DNA of 64,000 nucleotides, taken from contig ML213503.1 of assembly GCA_004369045.1 (NCBI GenBank), positions 2,602,924-2,666,923 on the forward strand, in the 5' to 3' direction. Made by a program: the position numbers and the translations under genes. This document shows, piece by piece, positions 54,921 to 64,000 of the stretch. The notes under the pieces were generated by a model that worked only from the letters and a program-made list of their open reading frames with translations, did not search any database and had not been told where the DNA came from. Source of the DNA: Heliocybe sulcata. Taxonomy: Eukaryota > Basidiomycota > Agaricomycetes > Gloeophyllales > Gloeophyllaceae. The first letter of the stretch is position 1, and each line of letters starts with the position of its first letter.

Positions 54921-57900
54921 ATGGACGTTTACACAACTTCCTTTCTCTACCCTCGCCGCCCGCGAAACACTCATTCTTCGGGGAACAATTCTTTCGACTT
55001 CCCTTCTTCCAATTCTTCTACCGATGGATACTCGGGTGGCTTGCAAAACGGTGGAGGCATCCCCTTTCCTCCCCAGGACCCTGCTCAGGTCGCAGCTTCT
55101 CAGTCGGAGTTCGAGGCACTGCAGAAGCTTCAGATGATAGTCACCACAATGCATGGGTGTCATCTCTCATATGACATAGCTAACAACGGGATGGACTGGA
55201 ACTTTTTGCTCTCGGGACCGTACCAGCAAGTCATGATGGCTCGCGGTCTCGTCTTGAAGGAATGTCCCTCGCAGGTGTGTACATTGGCGGATCCCAACAT
55301 ATGTGTTATATTGACGTCGAGTCCCATGTATCAAATCCTCTAGTTTCGCGCGAAGATAAAGGTGACGCGTTCGGAGATACTCGATGCGCCCGCCACCAAA
55401 GCTCCGGCTCTGAAGCCAGAGGTCAGGCAGCGGCTGGACGACATTGCATCGCAGACGCATGGGCACATTGCTGTCGTCAATAGCCCTTTCTCCTTGTCCA
55501 CGCGCACGCCTCCGGATGGCATTAGCAATAGCTCTGGCTGGTCCGGGTTGGAAACTGAACGTGTCTGCGAGCTTGTCATCACGGGCATAGGTGACTCCGT
55601 TGATCTGACGCGAGTGAGACTACTTGTCATGCTTGACGAGCTGGTACGTCATCGGTGTTCCCGTCTGAGCTTTGCGGCTGACCTGGTTTCGTAGAGTGGC
55701 CTGCATTCTGAAGCCGTTGAGATCGATCACAAACTGCATGCTATCATCGCTGGTCGCAAGCGTAGTGTCTTGCAGACCATCCAAGAAGAAACGGCGACTA
55801 ACATATATTTGCCTAATCCGCTCCAAGGACTTGTGGGCCCTGATCAAGGGTATGGAGCTGCTTCTACTGCTCCTGCAGGTTCGCCTGCTAGGTATAATAG
55901 TCCTAATGTCATATGGATCACTGGGGAGTTCTTTGGCGTGCAGAGAGCCAGGGATATGCTGCATCAGGTATCTATGAATAAAGTGAGCGGTCGTGGATGG
56001 CTTCGCAATGAAAGGAGCCCGCTGATGTTTATTGTGCAGAGCAAGGCGATCTTATCTCGTGACAGCGCCATCTTGCCGCGGAAGCTGGATTGGATGTTGG
56101 TTGAGCGTGCGGACGATCTGCGAAGTATCATGCAGGATAATGGCACCTTCATTCAGTTTCCGCCGATCGGTAGCTCCACGAGCGTGATCAGCGTCTATGG
56201 TGACAACCGCGTCAGCATCCAGAGAACCATCCGTTCTGTCATGCAACTGGTAAGTACAAACATTACATCCCGGCGGTCCCTTCGAACGATCTTCGTTTCG
56301 CAGGCCTGCCAGCATTATGTGGCGTCGTTCTGGCTGCTTCCGCTACAGTTCAACGTCCTGCTTCCACCTCCGGCACTCAACACGACCCAGATAGCCGCGT
56401 TGCTTAAGCAGATCTCCTGCGCTACTGGTGCTGAGGCAGTGTTCAAGAGCATGTGCTTCGAAATGCACGGTCTTGAGCACGAAATCCGGGCGGCCGTGAA
56501 TATGATAATGGAGCTGGACATAGTCAAGGTATCCATTCCCTTTGTAATTGTACACTGGCGCAACCAACTAAAACGCTTCATAGGCTTTCCATCATGAAAT
56601 CCGCTTTCAGATTGAACTCGCCAATGAACACCGGGAATTTATAAGTGGGAAGAAGAATGGAAAGATTAACAAGATAATGCAGACGACCAACGTCAAAATC
56701 AAGTTCGAGACGTTCAACGACCACAACTTCTTGATTGACGTCGCCGGGAATGACGGATCTGTTCTCCAGGGCTTGACTCTTCTCCAAGAGGAGTTACCCG
56801 CGGAGATCTCCTTCCATGTGCCAGAGTCGTACCACAAGCGCATCATCGGTGTTGGTGGCCGCAGCATCCAGAGGATCATGAAGAAGTTTGGCGTCTATGT
56901 CAAATTCTCCAATGCTGAAGAGTTTGCTGCATTGGGAGGCTACAATGATAATGAGGATAACGTCGTGGCGAGGACCCCTGCCAAGAATGCTATTAACCTC
57001 GAGAATCTCAAGCAAGCTGTTATGGAATTGGTTAATCCAAAAGTCAGAATCTCTCGATGTGTCGCTCTGTCAGCATACTCACCGTTGGCTCCAGGATAAG
57101 GACTATATGAATGAGACTGTATCTATTCCTCGACGCTATCATCGTACCCTCCTCGGGGAGAAAGCTATCTTCATCCACGATATCGAGACGAAGACTAACT
57201 CGCAAGTCCGGTTCCCTGACAAGGAGATCGCGTCTGATCTGGTGACCATCTTTGGACCTGAAAGCCAGGTACAAATCGCCGCCGCAATGCTGCTTGTATG
57301 AGTCTTATCCTTTCCGTGCTCTGTAATTATCTGAACCTTTTGTTAGGATCACGTTCCTTTTGAAGCTGATATGGCTGTCCCCATTCACCCTGACTTACCC
57401 ATGATATGTGCCTCTCAAGACTTCGGTACGTTCGCGGAGCGTGTCAAGCGTGAATTCCAGGTTGTCGTGGTTCCCAACATCAAGACGCCCGGAGGGACTC
57501 CAGTTGAACTGTCGGAATGCTCATTCAAGTTCCGTTGCCAGCGGAGCAATGCCGATTTCTTGGTGACGGCGAGGGAGATGCTTGAGCAATTCTTGCTGAG
57601 CCACAATGTTCATGTGTATCCATCGCCGACGTCGCATACACACAAGAGAGGTGACTCGTTCGCGGAAGCCTTCCCTCACTTCGACAGCAAGCTCTTGTCA
57701 ACAGCCAGGGTTAAGACTCGGCACGGTGAGTGGCTCATCCTAGGGACGTCTCAAGTAGATCTTAATGCTCTTGACAGACTCCACAGATCTGTCTCGTCCT
57801 TCTGAGAGTCTGGTGGAGAGACGCCTGAGGCTTGCCAACTCCTCGCCGGATGTGAAGGCTCTGTTCAACAATCATAGCAACCAACCTGCATATATCTATA

Positions 57901-58440
57901 ATCTGGAGGAGCACGAAGAGAACTACGATCAGCAATCCAACTATACTTCTACTCCGTCTAATGACTACTGGACTCCATTGCCCCCCATTGTAAGTTGCTC
58001 TGGTTTCATCATGCTACGCACTATTTACGCATCGGTACAAGGGAACTGGTTACCACCATCGGTCGAGGCATTCTGAGGACGGTCTGAAGCGCGGGTCGGA
58101 TTCGCTACTGGAGGCTAAGTTGAAAGAGCAGATCACGAAGCCCCGATCCTTAACGAACCGCGCTCAGTCTCTGGACCTCACGTACTCGTTGTCCCGCATC
58201 ACTGAGGCTTCTCCCCGTTTGCCTCCGCCCGATTCCCCGACCAATTCTACTGGGGATACGGGCGCTAATTCAAGCCCTACTTCCACTACGGCACCTTCAT
58301 TTCCGAGTGTCTATGGTCCTCCGATGACTAGGTCTGCTATCGTTGGCGGACCTTCCCAGCCGCTGGCAGGGCCCAGTCATGGGCTCGATCCAGACGGCTT
58401 GGAGGAGGTCACCAGGGTCATCTCTAACCTTGGATTGTGA
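54921..58440 (+). CDS. Multi-KH-domain RNA-binding protein
   Basis: KH domains bind single-stranded RNA. About eleven exons are present. The N-terminus is disordered (MDVYTTSFLYPRRPRNTHSS). Several KH-like units follow; the clearest are at 55690-55960 (HKLHAIIAGRKRSVLQTIQE, a GxxG-type loop read as AGRK), at about 56590-56890 (FISGKKNGKINKIMQTTNVK and YHKRIIGVGGRSIQRIMKKF, the canonical GVGG loop), and 57100-57290 (YHRTLLGEKAIFIHDIETKT). The C-terminus is Ser/Pro/Thr-rich, ending VTRVISNLGL. The layout, with five or more KH domains and a low-complexity end, resembles fungal multi-KH proteins such as Ustilago Khd4. That name is an inference, since no pairwise comparison was possible. Confidence 0.82.
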
Positions 58441-58834
58441 GCAGATCCCTGGAAGGCGCGTCTCTTCAAGCCGCGCCCTGTCGACAAAATGTCTGTACAA
58501 TGCTAGATGGACTGTGCTAAACATTGTATTACAATGGACTTTACATTAGAACTTCTTCAATGTTTGCTGCTGCCGCTCGCCTCTCGTCTCATTATTTAGT
58601 CTCGCATCCTCTCTCCCCAATCATGAAATACGGTAGTCCGATATTTGTGCATCGTCATCTCTTCTGCATCTGTCCCTCCATCTGCCTGGTTAACCGTGTA
58701 ACATAACAAATAAATCCCTTAAGCTAGCTGGCTGGTCCTATCATTATCCTCGTCTCCTTTCATGATGGCTGACTTGGATGTGGCCCCGCGTCAAGAAGTC
58801 GACTGCATGAAGGTAGCGCCAGGGCGCAACCCTA

Positions 58835-60462
58835 TTAATTGGTAATCCAGGGTACCTCGTATAATACAAAGTCGAAGAACTCTTGTTCCATCAAGGACTG
58901 GTATTCGCCCACCACCTCTTCGTTCGCACCGCTCTTCGTGTTCGCAGTGCGTTGGTTCGAACGAGGTGCAAGATAGGAGAATTGACTGCTGAGTATCGTC
59001 AATATCTTCTTGACCTGCTTGGGATCGGGCTGGTAGTGATGATAGTCAGGTCGCTGTAATCCATGCTGCTGTGTCCAACGACTCACCTTGATTATGAGAC
59101 CGGTATAGTTGGCGGGCAGGCCGTATCGCAGGACGCTTTCTACGAAGAGTCGTAGTACCTTCAGGTGGACTAGCAGCTGGAAGGATTCTGAAAAGTTCGT
59201 GCGGGACAGGCGTAGTAACTCAGTCTAGCACGGTTCTCACACAATCAATCGCAGTCGCAAGAAGTGAGTTATTATCGAGCTTACCCACAACTCCTTTTCC
59301 GTCGTATCAGCAGTGTCAAGCTCCTCCCGTTGCTTGGCCATAGCGTCTTCCGAGTACTGGAAATCGCGGACGATGAATCTAACGGAAGGAAATTAATGTA
59401 AGCGGTGTGTGGCGAGATGGAGATCCACGCACTTGTTCTCTCTGCACTTTTGCACGAACTCGTCGTGCACCTTGCGGAAGATGACGACGCCGAAAAGGGA
59501 GTATTCAGAGTCAGAAGAGATTGGTCTGCGTATTCGCACATCAATAAATCTGATGCAGTGCACAGATGATTGACGTACTGGGATGATCTGGGGACGACCA
59601 TGGATGTTAACCTCTCGTACTTCGAGTTCCAGTCCTTGACCAAGGTTCTGGTGCAAATTTAACATATGCCATGGCAAGTAAGGCAACTACTGACTGACTT
59701 GGGGACGGCAACCAGAAGGGTCTCCATGTATTCAGAATCCAGGAGGAAGTTGTCTTTCGTTACGACGTCCGTCAGTGACCGAACAGAGAGATTTCCTCTT
59801 GAAACGTAAGTAAATAGGAGAGTCATTGGAAGCATGCTTCCGGGTATACATACGTCTTCTTCCGCTGCATCTGCGTCAATGATCCTTTCGCCAGGTTATA
59901 GTTGTTTAGCTTGGTCTTCATGACGTTGTCGATAGATGTCATCTCCTGCAGGACACAAGCGGTCACTCATTCTGTAGATTATCTGGGGCAAGATAATAGG
60001 AAGCACCTTGTTCAAGACCTCCGCCATTTCAGGCAAACCTCTCTGTACACCATACCGGCCTTCGTTCCACGTCCAGTCGTGAAGCAGATAGTCGTCTACG
60101 GTCGCTTCGTTCACGAGAATATGTTGCAATAGTTTGGATGAATCGTTGTTCAGGAGGTTACGGAGGGTGTCCACGATCTTGGCTACTGTCTGCGTGAAGA
60201 ATGCCTCCTGCTTCGGAAGGTCTTCGGAGAGAGACACCAATGAGTCGAGAGTGCCTGTCTTAATACCATACATTCAGCCTCAGTCGGTAAAGACTCGACA
60301 GGTCTATCGTACCTTGAACGAGGGGATAGTCAAGGGTGCGATGTTGCTCGGGGGTAATGCCTTGGACTGTCTGACCAACTTGGTGGTGATCTCCTGCAAG
60401 AGACCCTCCGACTCGCCATCCTGCGGCACTGAAATAAACCAAGTACTCTGATCAGAAGGCAT
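58835..60462 (-). CDS. VMA5: V-type ATPase subunit C
   Basis: Subunit C of the V1 sector clamps the stator stalks and controls reversible V1-Vo disassembly. The start is [20 protein letters not shown]. Further segments: [136 protein letters not shown], and a C-terminal [20 protein letters not shown] with [10 protein letters not shown]. These are the hallmark segments of Vma5 in order. About ten introns are present. The start is divergent from TUM1, 214 bp apart. Confidence 0.94.
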
Positions 60463-60676
60463 GGTAGCAAGCAGTAGGCACTGTCGCAGTCGAGGTTGGC
60501 CAAATGAAGAGCGGTCTTCCCCTGTCCGAATGAGCGAATGGCGTCCAAGTATGGTAATTTCCAGGATTCGGACTAATCTCCAAGCTCAGAGACTTTCCTG
60601 CAGATATATTCTTCTTTTAGACGACGCGGGGTAACCTCGATTTTCGAACGCGTTCCTTCACTCCGTAACGCCATCC

Positions 60677-61947
60677 ATGACCATCCTGTTGCGATCGTTG
60701 AGAGGAACTTTATACAGACGGTCGTTATCTGCGATATCGTCGCGAGCCATGTCCTCTACTCCTCTGCTAGTGAAGCCGTCAGAGCTCCTTGAACTCACAA
60801 AGACTGGGGTGACCATCCTCGATGCCAGTTGGCATATGCCGAACTCTCCTCGCAAGGGGAAGGAAGAGTTCCTTCTGAACCGTATTCCGAATGCGCAATT
60901 CTTGGATCTCGACGAGGTGGCTACTCCCAATGAACTCGGATTGAAGCATATGATGCCGTCAGCTCGCCAATTCGCCGATGCATGCGGTAGGCGTTCCTCT
61001 AGACTCGGTGCTCTGAAGTCTAACCCTAAGTCAGAATACTGGGGCATCCAGCCCTCGACCCATGTTGTAATGTACACCCTTCTGATCATCCTAGCTGTAT
61101 ACCAGAAATCAAATACCTCTGTTCAGCTATGACTCGCATGGTGTATTTTCGTCTCCACGGGCATTATTCATGTTCAAAGCCTTCGGCCATGAGAAATCAA
61201 GCGTCCTAGACGGTGGTTTGCCTCGATGGGAAGCAGAGGGGTACCCCGTGGAGACCGGTCCTCCCTTGACCACAGTGAAGAAGACCGACTATCCGGAGCC
61301 TAGTCTCGATGAGAATGCCATCAGGAGTGACTATCTACGCCTCATTGCACTATCTTGGCCTATACGCTGAACCTTTGGGCTTGCAGGCTACAAGCAGATT
61401 GCGCACAATGCCAGTCTGAATCCCACAGACCCCATTTCCGAGCTCGTCCTCGACGCACGGCCTCGAGGCAGGTACGTCCCTGAGCTGCAGCATGCGGTCA
61501 GAGTAACCACGTACACTGACGATACATAGATGGATAGGGTCTGACCCAGAGCCCCGACCAGGTCTCCCATCTGGTCATATTCCCTACTCACGCTCTCTGC
61601 CCTTTAGCACGTTCCTCCAGACGAATAAAGTCCCAGGTTCCGATGCTACCTACACTACGTTCTTGCCATCAGCGGCTCTCCATGAAAAGCTGGTTAGCGC
61701 TGTTGGTCCCGACAATGCGGAGAAAATATTGAAAGGCGAGCGGTCGGTCGTCACCAGTTGCGGAAGTGGTATGACTGCCGGTGTTCTGTGGCTTGGTCTC
61801 AGGTTACTCGGTACATCCAAGATTGGCCTGTATGATGAGGTGAGGTTCACCCGCTAGTGCGCTCTTGCTGCTATTTCTGACCGATCGTAGTCTTGGACTG
61901 GTTATGCCGCTCGGCAATCGAGCATCATAGATACAGGTGAAAAGTGA
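60677..61947 (+). CDS. TUM1: Two-domain mitochondrial sulfurtransferase
   Basis: A 3-mercaptopyruvate/thiosulfate sulfurtransferase of the Tum1/MST family, supplying sulfur for tRNA thiolation and persulfides. It begins MTILLRSLRGTLYRRSLSAI, a mitochondrial-type presequence. Domain 1: TILDASWHMPNSPRKGKEEF, then YDSHGVFSSPRALFMFKAFG and LDGGLPRWEAEGYPVE. Domain 2: LVLDARPRGRWIGSDPEPRP, GHIPYSRSLPF, and the catalytic loop SCGSGMTAGVLWL with Cys in the CGSG(V/M)TA form typical of MST. It ends SWTGYAARQSSIID with the stop at 61947. About five introns. One splice (at about 61066, THVV to YDSHG) does not fit a standard GT donor in frame. Confidence 0.88.
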
Positions 61948-62194
61948 TCGTAGCAGTCATAATAACATACAGGCCTACAAGTGATGTTGATACAAGTTCA
62001 AGATGAACATAAAGATACAGACGTCCATGGAGTACCTACAAATACAAGACAAGCGATTACCCTATGACCCTAGATGCCCGTAAATACTCAAGAGTCCATA
62101 TTACTTTTCAGAGCCCATAACCCAAGCCGGCCGCTTCACAGAAGCACCGTAGAAGAAACTGCAGTCGAAACCGGATGACTTGCTCTCGTCAGAC
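61948..62194. other. Convergent intergenic region
   Basis: It lies between the TUM1 stop and the stop of the small minus-strand gene and should hold both 3' ends. No gene is seen. Confidence 0.45.
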
Positions 62195-62810
62195 TTAGTC
62201 CGACCTGTCCAGGATCGTCATGAGACCTGCGATACCGTGCGCATTGGCCAGCTGCACGGGCTTCTGCGTGTCTGGCCAGCACGACCGCCCTACTGTCGCA
62301 GAGTAGTGAATCTGGTACAGCAAGCACCCAATCAGGACAAGCATCATCTCCGAGATGATAGGACACTCACGGTGACTTTGTACCGATTATGCCTCCGGAA
62401 CGTGGGGTGCGAGATCTCATAAGACCACCTGCAGGCGCGATAAGGGTGAGCCCTGGACACAGTCACAAAGTCTAAAGCGAAGCTTACTCCTCGTCTAAAA
62501 GCACGTTCCCGCCGCAGTCGCGGGCTGTTGATAACATGTCTCGGCGAGAAAGATGGAGGAGCTTCGCGATGTCGACGGCGCCGCTGCAGAGGTAGGAGTC
62601 CAGGTGGACTAGTCTGCCATGGCGTGTTGCGGAGCGGTCGTGTAATGTGGGTTGCGTCCGTGCCGGACCAGAGTCGCTCTTGATGCAGTGGGTGCACCGT
62701 TTCTGTGGGCGAGTGACGCGGTGACGGCAGGCTTTTAGGATGTTCTGCGTCATGTCGGCGAGAGAAGAGGTAGAGACGTTGGGAGACGCAAACTCGAAGT
62801 GAGGAGCCAT
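62195..62810 (-). CDS. Hypothetical protein, 165 aa
   Basis: I do not recognise the family. Three exons (62810-62488, 62428-62371, 62311-62195) with two GT-AG introns sum to 166 codons. The N-terminus reads MAPHFEFASPNVSTSSLADM; the middle is basic with CTHCIKSD, then TARDCGGNVLLDEE. After the first intron come WSYEISHPTFRRHNRYKVTI and HYSATVGRS, and it ends NAHGIAGLMTILDRSD. The C-terminal part looks like a small globular domain. A clear TATA box lies about 82 bp upstream. I infer a conserved Agaricomycete protein of unknown role; no signal peptide or membrane segment is visible. Confidence 0.6.
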
Positions 62811-63532
62811 TGCTAAGTGCTGAGATCTGAGGCTGGGAGGTAGTGGGATGTCCTGCTGCTTCCTGGACTTCCGACTCATGCCATGGCCCCTCTTATATAT
62901 GACTGCAAAGCCTGTCCAGAGGGGATCAATGCGATATAGGTGAAGAGTAGTCTCGCCCACTTGACGTAGCAGAGAGCGCCTGTCAGAGGCTCCGATGAGT
63001 CGCGACCGACCTACAGCCGACATTTACGAGCATGCGGCATCAACGAAACAGCTAGCCGTAATTCTTGAAATAGAGGCATCCCGGCAACCAAGGGAGAAGA
63101 CAAGCCCTAGGATCCGCTTCGCTTGCGGATCAAGAGCTATTACCTACGATTATGTGGTGGTGGTGCATATTGGCAAACGCGCTAACACATGGGGGCGCGA
63201 TCGACCAAAGTCGAGACTCGACGGCTGTCGGGTACACGATGACTGATAAGCGAGGAGCTGGAGAGAGCCTCGAGTTGTTACATGATTGCTAGACATACAC
63301 ATGAGGCTACAATACAGAAAGTAAGTGTGCCGACGACCAATAGTATCTCCGTACCGGTGATAAATTATGTAAAGCTGCAATTATCCAGCAGCGCTAGGAA
63401 GGGAGGCGCGTGAATCTGCGGCAGCTTGCCCAATGCTGTCGCGGGTCTGCCACAGTACCGCACTTCTACGCGATGTTTCTTCCCCTTCCGAAAAAGCGTT
63501 AATCGCCATCTATAGGTAAGGTTGAGTTTCAG
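62811..63532. other. Intergenic, 722 bp
   Basis: It lies between two minus-strand genes. The left part holds the TATA box at 62892. The rest has no supportable gene; open frames are short and without recognisable protein content. Confidence 0.45.
62892..62899 (-). promoter_or_regulatory. TATA box (TATATAAG) of the 165-aa gene
   Basis: On the minus strand TATATAAG lies about 82 bp upstream of the ATG at 62810, close to the -85 spacing of other TATA boxes in the window. Confidence 0.6.
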
Positions 63533-63906
63533 TTACGACGATAATACGCCCAGTGCTGACGGCATCTCGTACCCCTCATATAATAATACATTGAACTTCT
63601 CCTTTGCTACTTCTGCAAGCAACATCTTACGCGAATACCACAGCGTGTTCGGCAGATGCTTATCCTTCTTGACGTCGAAGATGTAAGTCCTCCACACGTC
63701 CGTGTCGCTGACTCTTTCGATATCAAAATCTAGACCAGATGCAAAGGGAAAGAGGCGTCAGCTGCAGCTCGCTTATCTCTAGGATACGCGCTCAAAATCG
63801 TGTTTGGCATACCTTCCTCCTCATCGTACATGAAGATAGGTTCGACCTCGGCTTGATCAACGACTTCCCAAGGTGCGTCGTCGCGATAACGTAACCTGAA
63901 CTTCAT
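63533..63906 (-). CDS. Hypothetical protein, 96 aa (possibly partial)
   Basis: I do not recognise the family. Two exons (63906-63813 and 63729-63533, an 83-nt GT-AG intron) sum to 97 codons. The sequence reads MKFRLRYRDDAPWEVVDQAE, then IFMYDEEEDFDIERVSDTDV, WRTYIFDVKKDKHLPNTLWY, SRKMLLAEVAKEKFNVLLYE, and GYEMPSALGVLSS. It is compact, soluble-looking and rich in charged residues. The ATG overlaps a TATAAATG string, and an in-frame TAA stands just before it, so a further upstream exon outside or near the window edge cannot be excluded. Confidence 0.5.
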
Positions 63907-64000
63907 TTATAGCCCGGGTAGCAGGTCGCTTAGGAGTCGCCGGTGGTGCTCGGTGAGGTGGTGGCACGCCTTTGTTCGGTGTACAACGAACGGGTTTAGG

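Noticed and set aside
54921-58440. Vigilin/Scp160 as the identity of the KH protein
   Set aside because: Vigilin has many more, regularly spaced KH units; here there are only about five to seven, with irregular spacing.

Overview
The window is nuclear DNA of a filamentous basidiomycete, most likely an Agaricomycete (mushroom or polypore type). Almost every gene is broken by several GT-AG introns of about 48-75 nt, intergenic spaces are short, genes lie on both strands, and the proteins are typically fungal (Atg16, Ypt7, frataxin, Mph1, Bdf1, BIM1-like copper protein, fast-evolving F-box/LRR proteins). I see no rRNA or tRNA gene, no CRISPR array, no origin and no intact mobile element. Exon borders were set by eye from splice motifs and reading-frame closure; where the exon lengths sum to a multiple of three I say so.

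0-12.7 kb: a PXA-domain protein converges on 6-phosphogluconolactonase; two divergent F-box genes follow; then a 15-exon chromodomain protein with a complete methyl-lysine cage. 11.7-13.9 kb: YPT7 and ATG16, two membrane-traffic/autophagy genes, share one short promoter. 14.3-15.6 kb: a secreted Gly/Ser-rich repeat protein whose repeats carry introns at the same site. 16-24.2 kb: a three-RRM Pub1/TIA-1-like protein, prohibitin PHB1, an ASNSD1-type asparagine-synthetase-like protein, and 6-phosphogluconate dehydrogenase, which is the next pathway enzyme after the lactonase at 3 kb.

24.6-32.4 kb: an oxysterol-binding protein with PH domain and FFAT-like motif, behind a promoter with duplicated ACGCGT boxes; a decayed F-box gene; a trypsin-like serine protease with a mitochondrial-looking N-terminus; then about 2 kb without a supportable gene although it holds a CCAAT/TATA promoter signature. 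32.4-48.5 kb: a nuclear-function block of RBM26/27-like RNA-binding protein, MPH1 (FANCM) helicase, a G-patch/zinc-finger protein, BET protein BDF1, WDR70 and one unknown gene. 49-50.7 kb: frataxin and a mitochondrial rhodanese.

52.2-54.3 kb holds the most striking association: a CTR copper transporter followed head-to-tail by a BIM1/X325 LPMO-like GPI-anchored copper-acquisition protein, with palindromes and ATTGCTC boxes between and upstream of them. 54.9-64 kb: a multi-KH RNA-binding protein, V-ATPase subunit C (VMA5), a mitochondrial-type mercaptopyruvate/thiosulfate sulfurtransferase (TUM1), and two small conserved-looking proteins of unknown function.
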